From Streptomyces narbonensis (GTDB taxonomy: Bacteria > Actinomycetota > Actinomycetes > Streptomycetales > Streptomycetaceae): 64,000 nucleotides of DNA. The notes beneath the pieces were generated by a model. That model was not told the DNA's origin. It did not search any database and saw only the letters and a program-made list of their open reading frames with translations. The position numbers were made by a program, and so were the translations under genes. The stretch spans positions 310,001 to 374,000 of the forward strand of contig NZ_BMSF01000007.1 in NCBI RefSeq assembly GCF_014649015.1, given 5' to 3'. Position 1 is the first letter of the stretch. Each line of letters opens with the position of its first letter. Positions 24,081 to 33,177 of this stretch are shown here, piece after piece.

Positions 24081-24626
24081 TCAGAACTCCTGCTGCTCGG
24101 CGTCGGGCGGCAGGAGGCACGGGGTGTTGACGCCGAGGCTGATCAACTGGTCGGTCACGTCCCCGGCGCTCACGTACTGACGGTCCTTCGGGTGCTCGGC
24201 CTGGACGAGATACCCGCCCTTCTCCGCCGAGGCGTCGGCGCGCGACCCGACGATCCGGAAGCCCTGCGCCTTGAGCTCGGTGGTGATCGCCTGGATGGCC
24301 GCGGCGTGCTGCGCCTTGGGCAGCTTGGCCCGCACGTGGTACGAGAGCGTGAACCGGCCGTCATCCGCCGACTCGCCCTTCTTCCCCAGGCAGTTGGTGA
24401 AGTTCGCCTCGTGGGTCGAGGGCACGATCTCGGCCTTGGCGGTGCGGGCCATGGACTCGGTCCAGTGCTTGGCCCACGCCTCAGCCTTGTCCTTGCTCAT
24501 CCGGGGCAGCGGATCGTTCTTGCCTTCGTCGGACATGCAGCCCCCCAGGAGCAGTATGAGAGCGGGTACGAGAGCGAGTGATGCCCTCCGGAACGCGGAC
24601 ACGGGTCCGGGACTCCTTCCTGTCAT
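24081..24626 (-). CDS. Lipoprotein of unknown function
   Basis: A 181-residue exported protein with a lipoprotein signal peptide: hydrophobic SLALVPALILLLGGC (lipobox LGGC, Cys ~30) followed by a charged mature domain. Two further Cys (TNCLGKKG and NTPCLLPP) may form a disulfide. Its ATG overlaps the stop of the DUF1023 hydrolase gene (ATGA, 24626-24623), so it is the last gene of a three-gene operon with that hydrolase and a WXG100-like protein. The family is common in Streptomyces and uncharacterised. Confidence 0.82.
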   Translation of the reverse strand: MTGRSPGPVSAFRRASLALVPALILLLGGCMSDEGKNDPLPRMSKDKAEAWAKHWTESMARTAKAEIVPSTHEANFTNCLGKKGESADDGRFTLSYHVRAKLPKAQHAAAIQAITTELKAQGFRIVGSRADASAEKGGYLVQAEHPKDRQYVSAGDVTDQLISLGVNTPCLLPPDAEQQEF

Positions 24627-26218
24627 GAACGTGGCGCGTTGTTGGGCGGGAGCCCGGCGATGATGCGCCCCTGATTCTCCAGGCTCTGGCTGCCGTCGTC
24701 CCAGTAGTCGCTGTGCTCGCTGGTGTCGACGTACATGTGCTCGGCTCCGAAGCCGGAATCCGCCGGGTTGGGACCGAGGGTCTTGTCGGCGGCCCAGTTG
24801 ACGACCCCGTCGTCGGAGCCGATGCCGACCCAGAGTCGCGAGGGTGAGACGTGGAGCTGGTCGGCGTGGTCCACGTTCATGCCCGGGCTGCCGACGACGA
24901 TCATGTCATCGGTGTCCAGTCCCCGGCCGCCGGAATCGGCCGTGCCCACCATGGTGGAGCCGTAGCTGTGACCGATGACGGTCATATGGCTCCGCTCGCC
25001 CTCGTGCGAGACGCGCAGACCGTGCGTGAAGTCCCGGAGGGTCTCGGCGTCGTTCTCGGCCCGGGCCGGCGTGGCGACGCTGGCGTCCAGCTCGGGGGCG
25101 TCGTAGTCGAGCCAGGCGATGACGGCGACGCTCTCGCTGCCACCCTCACTCCACTTACCGGCCGAGTTCTGCAACTTCTCCGCCCGGTCGATCGAGTCGG
25201 TGTAGTTGTCGAGCTGGTTGTCCGTCCCCGGCACCGACACCGCCGTGTGCGCCGCCTTGTCCGGGTTGCCGACCGCGACGATCGCCCTGCCGTCCCCCTC
25301 CGTGCTGAAGCCCAGCAGGTGGAGCCGCTTGTGCTCCGGGGCCGAGTCCGACGCGTCCAGCCGGTCCTTCATCGCCTGCAGGCCCCGGTAACTGGAGCGA
25401 TCGTGGTAGCCGAGATCGCCCTCGCGCTGCGCGTAGTCGTTGAGACGCATGTCGAGGACCGTCCGGTTGGCCCCGTCACGGGTGGTCGTGGGCAGGCCGT
25501 CGAGCCCGCCGATCTGCTCCGGGTACGAGGCCAGGTAGAGGCGCTTGTCCTCCTCGTCCAGACCCTTCCACCAGTCCGCCGAGCGCTGCGGGTCCGTGCC
25601 GTCGGGGATGTCCTTCTTGTCGACGCCCGCGAAGGCGGCGACCCGGGCCGCGTCCTCCTGGGCGTGGGCGCCGCCGTACCGCTTGTCGAGGTCGAAGGGG
25701 TCTATCTGGCGCAGGATTTCGGCGCCCTCGTTGCTCGCCGACTCCGCTTCCTGCACGGCCGCGTCGATCCTGGCGCGGAAGCCGCCGAGCCCGGAGTTGG
25801 CGTCCCGCTGGATGTCCGCGTAGTCCGGGTCGTTGTGGTACTTCGGGTCCACGGCCTGCTTGGGCTCGACCCAGCCGTCGTCGCGGACCGTGTGGCCCGC
25901 GGCCTCCGCGTCGGCGACGGCGGCACGGAGCTTGCGCTGTGCCGCCTGCATCTTGGTGTTGAGGGCGTCCAGGGTGGTGGCGATCAGCTGGGCGTTGGTG
26001 CGGCCCGTCCCGAGCTTGCTCTCCGTGGCCTCCATCGCGTCGAAGCCGTACGAGGCGCTGACGCCCGTCCAGCCCGCCCGGTGCAGCGGTCCTGTCACCC
26101 GCCTGCCGCTGCCCGTCTGCGCGTTCGTCAGGGCTTCGGCGAGCTTCTTCCACGAGCCCACGGCACTGTCCAGGTCCGCGAAGTCCTGCTTCATCAACTG
26201 GGCGAAATGCTCCGTCAC
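24623..26218 (-). CDS. DUF1023 alpha/beta hydrolase with helical N-terminal domain
   Basis: A 531-residue protein. The first ~250 residues are helical and polar, resembling WXG100/LXG-type modules (MTEHFAQLMKQDFADLDSAV ... SWKKLAEAL). The C-terminal part (~330-531) is an alpha/beta hydrolase of the DUF1023 family with nucleophile Ser in VIGHSYGSTMVG and a late His (EHSDYWDD or EHMYV) and Asp candidates. It lies between a ~100-residue WXG100-like gene and a lipoprotein gene, overlapping the latter. The set resembles type VII-linked or surface hydrolase loci. Substrate and secretion route are not shown; no signal peptide is present. Confidence 0.85.
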   Translation of the reverse strand: MTEHFAQLMKQDFADLDSAVGSWKKLAEALTNAQTGSGRRVTGPLHRAGWTGVSASYGFDAMEATESKLGTGRTNAQLIATTLDALNTKMQAAQRKLRAAVADAEAAGHTVRDDGWVEPKQAVDPKYHNDPDYADIQRDANSGLGGFRARIDAAVQEAESASNEGAEILRQIDPFDLDKRYGGAHAQEDAARVAAFAGVDKKDIPDGTDPQRSADWWKGLDEEDKRLYLASYPEQIGGLDGLPTTTRDGANRTVLDMRLNDYAQREGDLGYHDRSSYRGLQAMKDRLDASDSAPEHKRLHLLGFSTEGDGRAIVAVGNPDKAAHTAVSVPGTDNQLDNYTDSIDRAEKLQNSAGKWSEGGSESVAVIAWLDYDAPELDASVATPARAENDAETLRDFTHGLRVSHEGERSHMTVIGHSYGSTMVGTADSGGRGLDTDDMIVVGSPGMNVDHADQLHVSPSRLWVGIGSDDGVVNWAADKTLGPNPADSGFGAEHMYVDTSEHSDYWDDGSQSLENQGRIIAGLPPNNAPRS

Positions 26219-26225
26219 GACGCCG

Positions 26226-26525
26226 TCACCAGCCCTGGAAGTTGGAGATGACGTCCTGCTCCATGACGTCCCGCCCGTCGGCGAGCTGGCGGAGCCCGTT
26301 GGCGTGCTCGGACAGCCTGCCCCGCAGGGTCTCCAGGGCCGTGCCCCAGCCCTCGCCCGTCTGCGACATGCGCGGGCCGACGGTCCACGGCCCGAAGGCC
26401 GCGGCGGCCGAGGCCAGATCCGAGCCCGCCTTGCGCAGCGGCTCCTGCAGATCCACCGCCAGAGCGTCGGCGGCGCCGGCGGAACCCCGCAGCTCCCCCG
26501 CCGACACGTTCAGATCCCAACCCAT
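26226..26525 (-). CDS. WXG100/ESX-like small helical protein
   Basis: A 99-residue, mostly alpha-helical protein of ESX size (MGWDLNVSAGELRGSAG; GEGWGTALETLRGRLSEHAN). The turn motif is not a strict WXG, though GPWTVGPRM lies mid-protein. ATG 26525 has GGGGGG upstream; the longer frame to 26588 is rejected. It begins an operon with a DUF1023 hydrolase whose N-terminus is also helical, suggesting the two interact. Partnership is inference from order and size. Confidence 0.72.
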   Translation of the reverse strand: MGWDLNVSAGELRGSAGAADALAVDLQEPLRKAGSDLASAAAAFGPWTVGPRMSQTGEGWGTALETLRGRLSEHANGLRQLADGRDVMEQDVISNFQGW

Positions 26526-26694
26526 GAGTGCAGCCCCCCGTACACACGCCACGCTTCTCGATTCCCGGGCGAGATTAACCGACCCCACCCGGTCGTGATC
26601 AAGAGCAAAGCCGAAACTGTGATCTGCCCGCTCACCGCAGGGGGCGGTGCGGTGACACCGTTCGCAACTGCACCCGAACCGCCGCCTCTTGGGG

Positions 26695-28242
26695 TCAGTC
26701 GCGGGTGAAGGTGCCGAGCCCCTCCTGGTCCAGGTACTCGACGCGGACGGTCTTCCCGTCCGGGGAGAACGTGACCGCGGTCGGGCCGACGGCGTTCTCC
26801 CCGCGCGTCGGGAAGCTGAACGTGTTCCCGTCGTAGTGCGTGAGCTTGTACGTCTGGGGCTCCGGCCCCAGCCGCACGACCAGGCCGCCGCCCTCCTCGG
26901 CCACCGTCAGCCTGCCGTAGTAGTCGTTGGCGTACGTGCCGGTGTAGGCGCCGGCGGCCTTTGCGGGGGCGGGGTCGGCGGGCGGCTTCGCGAAGTCCGT
27001 GGCGGACTTCCCGGCGTCCTCCTCCTGCTGGTAGAGCGCGTCGACGAGCGGCAGCCAGTCCCGGCTGGGCTCGCCGGTCTGCGCGACGTCGAAGAAGTCG
27101 AGGGCGACGGCGTCCGCGACCCCCGCCGGCGCCCCGTTGGTGAGGACGACGATCCCGAGCTCCTCGCCCGGCAGCATCGTGACGTTGGTGTGCGCGCCGA
27201 GCGCGAAGGCGCCGGTGTGCGACAGGCGCAGCCGGCCCTCGTCGTCGTACGACACGTTCCAGCCGAGGCCGTAGAAGCCGGTGCGGCCGGCCGGTGCGCG
27301 GGGCGGGGAGAGGACGGCCTCGGGGTGGTGAGTGAGGGTCAGGGCGTCCTCGGCGATGATCCGGCGGCCGTCGAGCTCGCCGTTGGCCAGCTGGAGCCGC
27401 AGCCAGACCGCCATGTCCCGGGCGGAGGAGCTGACGCCGCCGGCCGGTGACTGGGCGTCGGGGTCGCGGACGTACCGCGGTTCCCAGGTCCCGTCGGGCA
27501 TCTCGACGTGGCCGCGGGCCCGGTCGGGGTTCGCGGCGAAGTCCTCGAAGCGGGAGCTGGTGTCGTTCATCCCGGCGGGCTTGTAGAGGGTGTCCTCGGC
27601 GAGCTTCTCCCAGGCCACGTTCTTCTCGGCGGCGACGGCCTCGGCGGCCGCCGTCAGACCGAAGTTGGTGTACGCGTAGCTCGCGCGGAACGGAGCGAGG
27701 GGCTCGTACCGGAGGTGGGACAGGATGTACTCCTGGTCGTAGCCGAGGTCCTCCAGCAGGTCGCCCGCGTGGTCGGGCAGGCCGCTGCGGTGCGAGAACA
27801 GGTCGGCGACGGTCGCATGGGAGCTCACCCACGGGTCCTTCAGCCGGAACTCGGGCAGTTCGGGACTGACGGGCTTCTGCCAGCCCTCCACTCCCACCGC
27901 CCCGGCGACGACGGTCGAGGCGATCGGCTTGGACACGGAGGCCAGCTGGAAGACGGTGTCGGCGTCGATCCGGGCCGCCTTGCCGACCTCCCGGACCCCG
28001 TACCCCTTGAGGTGGACGACCTTGTCCTCGTACACGACGGCGACGGAGACGCCGGGGACGCCGGTGCGCTTCATCAGTTCGGCGACGGTGGCGTCGAGCC
28101 TGCCGACCGCCCGGTCCACGTCCGCCTGGTCGAGCACGGGCGGCGGTTGCGGAGGCGGCGGGTCAGGGGTGGGCGAGGGGCCCGGCGCGGCGCCCAGGAG
28201 CGCCACGAGCCCCGCTGTCACGAGCCAGCGGACGGTAGCCAC
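26695..28242 (-). CDS. Class C beta-lactamase/PBP-like serine hydrolase, exported
   Basis: A 515-residue serine hydrolase. A signal peptide (VTAGLVALLGAAPG) and Pro-rich linker lead to the class C beta-lactamase fold with SxxK as SVSK (~102-105, FQLASVSKPIAS), the Tyr motif YAYTNFGLTAA, and LSHTGAFALG in place of KTG. The last ~100 residues form a separate beta-strand domain of DUF3471 type (GAYTGTYANDYYGRLTV). Such proteins are D-amino-peptidases, esterases or carboxypeptidases; the substrate is unknown. The start is GTG 28242; GTG 28221 is the alternative. Confidence 0.88.
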   Translation of the reverse strand: MATVRWLVTAGLVALLGAAPGPSPTPDPPPPQPPPVLDQADVDRAVGRLDATVAELMKRTGVPGVSVAVVYEDKVVHLKGYGVREVGKAARIDADTVFQLASVSKPIASTVVAGAVGVEGWQKPVSPELPEFRLKDPWVSSHATVADLFSHRSGLPDHAGDLLEDLGYDQEYILSHLRYEPLAPFRASYAYTNFGLTAAAEAVAAEKNVAWEKLAEDTLYKPAGMNDTSSRFEDFAANPDRARGHVEMPDGTWEPRYVRDPDAQSPAGGVSSSARDMAVWLRLQLANGELDGRRIIAEDALTLTHHPEAVLSPPRAPAGRTGFYGLGWNVSYDDEGRLRLSHTGAFALGAHTNVTMLPGEELGIVVLTNGAPAGVADAVALDFFDVAQTGEPSRDWLPLVDALYQQEEDAGKSATDFAKPPADPAPAKAAGAYTGTYANDYYGRLTVAEEGGGLVVRLGPEPQTYKLTHYDGNTFSFPTRGENAVGPTAVTFSPDGKTVRVEYLDQEGLGTFTRD

Positions 28243-28400
28243 CCCTCCATTGAACGCCGGACCGAATCCCCTGTCGCGCGGAAGGAACCCGCCGGTAGAG
28301 TGCGCCTCCGGCGGAACACCGGCCCCACCCGCACCGCCCTTCCCCCACGCATCGTCTTACCCCCGCGTTCCCTGCAGGTCCGGAAAGGGCCCCACTCTTC

Positions 28401-29813
28401 GTGATCACTCGTACCCGACTGAGCGCGCTGGCCACCACGGCCGCCCTCGTCGCATCCGGCGGTCTGCTGACCGCCACCCCGGCCGCAGCGGCCGTCACCT
28501 GCGCGTCGCCCCTGTGGAAGGCGGACTACTACGCCAACACCACGCTCACGGGCACGCCCAAGCTGACCACCTGTGACTCCGTCATCTCCGAGAACTACGG
28601 ACTCGGCGACCCGGCCGTCACCACGCTGCCCAAGGACAACTTCGGCGTCCGCTGGACCCTCAGCCGCGACTTCGGCTCCGGCGGCCCCTTCACGTTCACC
28701 GCGGAAGCGCAGGACGGCGTCCGCGTCAGCCTCGACGGCGTCCGCAAGATCGACCTCTGGAAGAACAACGCCGTCACCCAGAAGAAGACGGTCGACCTCA
28801 CCATCCCGTCCGGCCGCCACACGATCGTCGTGCACTACGCGACCTGGACGGGCGCGGCGAACGTCAAGTTCGCCTACACGCCCCGCACTTCGGCGACAGT
28901 CGACAAGGTCCGCCCGCTCGTGCCGGCCGGGTTCACCGTCGCGTACGACAAGACCCTCAACAAGGTCACCGCGCGCTGGACGGCCAACAAGGAGATGGAC
29001 CTCGCCGGTTACCGCGTCTACCGGCGCCTCACCGGCACCACCGCCTGGTCCCGCGTCGGCGGCACGACGACCCCGCTCACCACGACCACCTTCACCAACA
29101 GCCCCCCGCCGACCGGCCAGGCGTACGCCTACGAGATCCGCGCCGTGGACAAGGCGGGCAACGAGTCCGTCGGCACCGTCGACCTGCCGATCACGTCCGT
29201 GGACCGCACGGCTCCCGGCGCGCCGACCGGCCTGAAGGCGGTCGAGAACGCCCTCCGGGGCGTCGATCTGAAGTGGACCGCCCCCACCGCGACGGACGTG
29301 GCCGCGTACCGCGTGTACAGCGACGGCACGCTCGTCGACACGGTCACCGACACGGCGTACAGCAATCATTGGCTGACGCCCGGTACGACGTACACGTACA
29401 CGGTCCGGGCCGTGGACCGGGCCGGGAACGTCTCCGCCGCCGCCTCGGCCTCGTTCACGCGCAGCGGCGACCTCGTCGCCCCCGCGCCGATCACCGGGCT
29501 CAAGGCGACCCCGCGCGAGGACGGCGTGTTCCTGGAGTGGACGCGGAACACCGAGCCGGACGTGAAGTACTACAGGATCTACAAGGCCGAGCGGTACGAC
29601 AACGGCGAGGGCGGGACGGGCTGGGTCGCCTACAAGCTCGGGTACTACCTCGGCCCCGACGAGTCGTCCTTCCTCCACGAGAGCACGCCCGACGGCGAGA
29701 ACGTCCTCTACGGCGTGGTCGCGGTGGACACGTGGGACAACGAGATGGACGCGATGGACCCGGCCATGAACTGGGTCGAGGTCACCGAACTCGGCACCCC
29801 CGAGGCCGGCTAA
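28401..29813 (+). CDS. Secreted PA14-like and fibronectin type III domain protein
   Basis: A 470-residue extracellular protein. The signal peptide (TAALVASGGLLTATPAAAA) is followed by a PA14-like beta domain (~35-165: WKADYYANTTLTG, GVRWTLSRDFG, AEAQDGVRVSLDGVRKID, HTIVVHYATW). Three fibronectin type III repeats follow (~175-455, each with AYRVYR-like and AVDRAGN-like strands). PA14 domains usually bind carbohydrate, so a surface or matrix-binding role is likely, with no catalytic domain visible. GTG 28401 is the start. The TAA stop overlaps the convergent cobK stop by three bases. Confidence 0.88.
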   Translation: MITRTRLSALATTAALVASGGLLTATPAAAAVTCASPLWKADYYANTTLTGTPKLTTCDSVISENYGLGDPAVTTLPKDNFGVRWTLSRDFGSGGPFTFTAEAQDGVRVSLDGVRKIDLWKNNAVTQKKTVDLTIPSGRHTIVVHYATWTGAANVKFAYTPRTSATVDKVRPLVPAGFTVAYDKTLNKVTARWTANKEMDLAGYRVYRRLTGTTAWSRVGGTTTPLTTTTFTNSPPPTGQAYAYEIRAVDKAGNESVGTVDLPITSVDRTAPGAPTGLKAVENALRGVDLKWTAPTATDVAAYRVYSDGTLVDTVTDTAYSNHWLTPGTTYTYTVRAVDRAGNVSAAASASFTRSGDLVAPAPITGLKATPREDGVFLEWTRNTEPDVKYYRIYKAERYDNGEGGTGWVAYKLGYYLGPDESSFLHESTPDGENVLYGVVAVDTWDNEMDAMDPAMNWVEVTELGTPEAG

Positions 29814-30535
29814 ACCCGCAGCGCCCAGGCGGCGGCCTCCTCGGGGGTCGCCGCCGTCGGTACGCCCTCCGGGGCCGGGGGGCGGTGGACCACCACGACC
29901 GGGATGCCCGCCTCGCGGGCCGCGGTCAGTTTCGGGGCGGTCGCCGCGGCGCCGCTGTCCTTCGTCACCAGGACGTCGATCCGGTGGCGGGCGAGGAGCT
30001 CCCGCTCGCCGTCCAGGGTGAAGGGCCCCCGGTCCAGGAGGATCTCGGTGCGGGCCGGCATCGGGGCGTCCGGGGCGTCGACCGAGCGGACCAGGAACCA
30101 CTCCGGGCGGTCCGCGAACGTCGCGAGCCCCAGGCGGCCCGTCGTCAGGAAGACGCGGTCGCCGAGGCCGTCCAGGGCCCCGGCCGCCGCGTCGAGGGAC
30201 GGCACGGACACCCACCGGTCGCCGTCCACCGGGACCCAGCCGGGACGGCGCAGCGCCAGCAGGGGAACATGGGCGGTGGCGGCCGCCCGGGCCGCGTTGA
30301 AGCTGATCCGCTCGGCGAAGGGATGGGTGGCGTCGATGACCGCGTCCACGGTGTGCTCGCGCAGCCAGGCCGCGAGACCGTCCGCGCCGCCGAACCCGCC
30401 GATCCGCACCTCGCCGGCCGGCAGCCGGGGGCTCGCCACCCGCCCCGCGAGGGAGCTGGTGACCCGGACCCCGCCGTCGAGCAGTCCGGCGAGCGCGCGG
30501 GCCTCGGTGGTCCCGCCGAGAATGAGTATGTGCAC
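29810..30535 (-). CDS. cobK: CobK, precorrin-6A reductase
   Basis: A 241-residue NADPH-dependent reductase that converts precorrin-6A to dihydroprecorrin-6. The N-terminal dinucleotide fold reads HILILGGTTEARALAGLL; further CobK motifs are IDATHPFAERISFNA, FLTTGRLGLATFA and LVTKDSGAAATAPKL. The start is GTG 30535, only 12 bp from the divergent cbiD GTG at 30548. The 3' end overlaps the convergent FN3 gene by four bases. Confidence 0.94.
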   Translation of the reverse strand: MHILILGGTTEARALAGLLDGGVRVTSSLAGRVASPRLPAGEVRIGGFGGADGLAAWLREHTVDAVIDATHPFAERISFNAARAAATAHVPLLALRRPGWVPVDGDRWVSVPSLDAAAGALDGLGDRVFLTTGRLGLATFADRPEWFLVRSVDAPDAPMPARTEILLDRGPFTLDGERELLARHRIDVLVTKDSGAAATAPKLTAAREAGIPVVVVHRPPAPEGVPTAATPEEAAAWALRV

Positions 30536-30547
30536 AGGAGCCTCTTC

Positions 30548-31681
30548 GTGACGTCGGGCGGCGGGCGCGAGGCCCAACTCAAGCACACCGGTCTGCGCCC
30601 CGGGTGGACGACCGGTGCCTGCGCGACGGCGGCGACGACCGCCGCGTACACCGCGCTCCTCACCGGTGACTTCCCGGACCCGGTGACGATCACGCTGCCG
30701 AAGGGCCAGACCCCGGCGTTCGCGCTGACGGCCGAGTCGCTGGAGGGCGCCACCGCCATGGCCGCCGTGGTCAAGGACGCCGGCGACGACCCCGACGTCA
30801 CCCACGGCGCCGTGATCCGCTCGACGGTACGGCTCCTGCCGCCCGGCTCCGGCGTCGTCTTCCGGGCGGGCGAGGGCGTCGGCACGGTCACCCTCCCCGG
30901 CCTCCCCCTCGACGTCGGCGAGCCCGCGATCAACCCGGTCCCCAGGCAGCTGATGCGCGAGCACGTGGCGCAGGTCGCGGCCAGGCACGGCGCCCCCGGG
31001 GACGTGGAGATCACGGTCTCCGTCGACAACGGAGCCGAGATCGCCCGCTCCACCTGGAACCCGCGGATCGGCATCCTCGGCGGCCTGTCGATCCTCGGCA
31101 CGACCGGTGTCGTCGTCCCCTACTCCTGCTCGGCCTGGATCGACTCCATCCGCCGCGGCGTGGACGTGGCCCGCGCGGGTGGCCTCACGCACGTCGCCGG
31201 GTGCACGGGCTCCACCTCCGAGCGGACGGTCGGGGAGATCTACGACCTGCCGGAGATCGCCCTCCTCGACATGGGCGACTTCGCCGGCGCGGTCCTCAAG
31301 TACATCCGCCGCCACCCCGTGGACCGGCTCACCGTCTGCGGCGGCTTCGCCAAGCTCTCCAAGCTGGCCGCGGGCCATCTGGACCTGCACTCGGCCCGCT
31401 CCCAGGTCGACAAAGGCTTCCTCGCGGACCTGGCCCGCACGGGAGGAGCCTCCGAGTCCCTCGCGGCCGAGATCGCGGCGGCGAACACGGGCCTTGCGGC
31501 CCTCCGCCTCTGCGAGGCCGCCGGCGTCCCCCTCGGCGACCTCGTCGCCGCCCGCGCCCGCGACGAGTCCCTCGCGGTCCTGCGCGGGGCGCCGGTCACG
31601 GTCGACGTGATCTGCATCGACCGCGCGGGCACGGTCGTGGGCCGCTCGACGGCACGGGGACCTGCGGCGGGCGAGGCGTGA
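30548..31681 (+). CDS. cbiD: CbiD, cobalt-precorrin-5B (C1)-methyltransferase type
   Basis: A 377-residue CbiD-family enzyme, the C1 methylase classically found in the anaerobic pathway; here it takes the place of CobF, which is not seen in the window. Motifs are LRPGWTTGACATAATTAAY at the N-terminus, INPVPRQLMREHV, GILGGLSILGTTGVVVPYS and AGHLDLHSARSQVD. GTG 30548 is preceded by AGGAG. It diverges from cobK with only 12 bp between start codons, so each promoter must lie inside the other gene. Confidence 0.94.
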   Translation: MTSGGGREAQLKHTGLRPGWTTGACATAATTAAYTALLTGDFPDPVTITLPKGQTPAFALTAESLEGATAMAAVVKDAGDDPDVTHGAVIRSTVRLLPPGSGVVFRAGEGVGTVTLPGLPLDVGEPAINPVPRQLMREHVAQVAARHGAPGDVEITVSVDNGAEIARSTWNPRIGILGGLSILGTTGVVVPYSCSAWIDSIRRGVDVARAGGLTHVAGCTGSTSERTVGEIYDLPEIALLDMGDFAGAVLKYIRRHPVDRLTVCGGFAKLSKLAAGHLDLHSARSQVDKGFLADLARTGGASESLAAEIAAANTGLAALRLCEAAGVPLGDLVAARARDESLAVLRGAPVTVDVICIDRAGTVVGRSTARGPAAGEA

Positions 31682-31779
31682 GCCCGGCGCCCGGCCCGGG
31701 GGACCCGCGCCGGGCGGAGTCTGACCCCGTCCCGGAAATCGCCGCGACACCGCCTCCCCCCGCCCCCGAGAATCCGGGG

Positions 31780-32340
31780 ATGACCGTCTTCTCGCACAAG
31801 CCGACCCTCACCGGTGACCTGGTGATCCTCCGTCCCCTCACCGAGGACGACGTGCCCGCGCTGCTGCCGCTCTTCGAGGACGCGGAGATATCCCGGCTGA
31901 CCGGGGACGCCACCCGGCTCGACGAGGCGGCGCTGCGCAAGTGGTACGGCTCCCGGAGCGCCCAGGACGACCGGCTCGACCTCGCCGTCGTGGAGCGGGC
32001 GACGGGCAGGGTCGTCGGCGAGGTCGTCCTCAACGAGTGGGACGAGCAGAACGGCTCCTGCTCCTTCCGCACCGTCTTCGTCCCCGACGCGGTCGGCCGG
32101 GGCCTCGGCACGGAGGCGACCCGGCTGATCGTCGGACACGGCTTCGAGGCGCTCGGCCTCTACCGCATCCACCTGGAGGTGTACGCCTTCAACCCCCGCG
32201 CCCGCCGCGCCTACGAGAAGGCCGGCTTCCGCGCGGAGGGCGTCCTGCGCGGGGCCCTGCTCTGGGAGGGCGAGCGGGTGGACGCGACGGTGATGTCGGT
32301 GCTGGCACCGGAGTGGGCGGCCGGTCAGGCGGCCGGGTAG
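31780..32340 (+). CDS. GNAT-family N-acetyltransferase (RimJ/RimL-like)
   Basis: A 186-residue acetyltransferase of the GNAT fold, RimJ/RimL branch: LVILRPLTEDDVPALLPLF near the N-terminus, the acetyl-CoA pyrophosphate loop VGRGLGTEATRLIVGHGF (~107-125) and the C-terminal NPRARRAYEKAGFRAEGVLR. The substrate is unknown (protein N-terminus or small amine). ATG 31780 is chosen; upstream sequence is non-coding. It overlaps the convergent gene by 16 bases. Confidence 0.9.
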   Translation: MTVFSHKPTLTGDLVILRPLTEDDVPALLPLFEDAEISRLTGDATRLDEAALRKWYGSRSAQDDRLDLAVVERATGRVVGEVVLNEWDEQNGSCSFRTVFVPDAVGRGLGTEATRLIVGHGFEALGLYRIHLEVYAFNPRARRAYEKAGFRAEGVLRGALLWEGERVDATVMSVLAPEWAAGQAAG

Positions 32341-33002
32341 CCGATCTCCGCGATGTCCTCCGCCAGGTCCGCGAGCGTCACCCCCGGGTTGAGGGCCGCG
32401 ACCACCTCGGGCGTCAGCGGGCGCAGGGCCAGGACGTGGCGTACGGCGTCCGGGGCGACCGGGGTCTGGTAGAAGTCCGAGGCCCACTCCGCGTACGCCT
32501 CCGCCGAGCGGTCCGTCAGCAGGCGGAGGAAGCGGCCCGAGCCGTCGGGGTCGTCGTGGTCGTCCAGGCCGTCGAACTCGACCGGGCCCGTGTGCCAGGA
32601 GGTGTCCCCGCTCTCGCGCCACAGGCAGGCGGTGGTCACGTGCACCCCGTCCTCGTCCGTGAAGGCGGGCTCCGTCAGGTACTCGCGGAAGGCCTCCGGG
32701 ACCCCGTCGAGGAGCCCGGGCCAGGTCAGGCCGTCCGCGAGCTCCCCGAACGGGCTCATCGGCGACTCGTGGTCGAAGACGCGCGCGAACGCCCCCGCCG
32801 GGGAGAGGACGATCGTGTACTCGCCGCCCTGGCCGTCCTTCATCGACGCCAGCTGCTCGGTCTCCGACCAGTGCGCGTCGAAGGAGTAGTAGCGCCTCTC
32901 CCACTCCGGGCTCAGGACGGCGTCCAGCATCGCGAGCCCCCGGGAGTGGTCGCGCAGTTCCTCGATGCCCGGCAGCGCCCGGGCGACGTCGTAGACGGTC
33001 AC
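32325..33002 (-). CDS. Conserved hypothetical protein
   Basis: About 225 residues, acidic, soluble, no signal or membrane segment. Visible features are RHVLALRPLTPEVVAALNPG near the C-terminus and GPVEFDGLDDHDDPDGSG mid-protein. I use GTG 33002 (VTVYDVARALPG); the frame further upstream is antisense to the bL37 gene. I do not recognise the family, although similar proteins occur in Streptomyces. Confidence 0.7.
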   Translation of the reverse strand: MTVYDVARALPGIEELRDHSRGLAMLDAVLSPEWERRYYSFDAHWSETEQLASMKDGQGGEYTIVLSPAGAFARVFDHESPMSPFGELADGLTWPGLLDGVPEAFREYLTEPAFTDEDGVHVTTACLWRESGDTSWHTGPVEFDGLDDHDDPDGSGRFLRLLTDRSAEAYAEWASDFYQTPVAPDAVRHVLALRPLTPEVVAALNPGVTLADLAEDIAEIGYPAA

Positions 33003-33098
33003 GGGTCCATTCAAGACCGTGGCACCGACATGCGGGCCCCCGGCCCCGAACCTAGGCTCGACAGCGCAGGAACCCCCACCGAAAAGGGAGGCATCCCC

Positions 33099-33173
33099 AT
33101 GGCGAAGCGCGGCAACAAGAAGCGGGCCCGCAAGAAGAAGAAGGCGAACCACGGCAAGCGGCCGAACGCCTGA
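33099..33173 (+). CDS. Ribosomal protein bL37 (24 residues)
   Basis: A 24-residue, very basic peptide: MAKRGNKKRARKKKKANH followed by GKRPNA. It matches the actinobacterial 50S protein bL37, described from the Mycobacterium smegmatis ribosome structure, in length and in the invariant MAKRG and ANHGKRPN ends. An excellent ribosome binding site (AAGGGAGG, 33085-33092) precedes ATG 33099, and a 23-bp terminator follows. It is monocistronic and easily missed by gene finders because of its size. Confidence 0.85.
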   Translation: MAKRGNKKRARKKKKANHGKRPNA

Positions 33174-33177
33174 GCGG

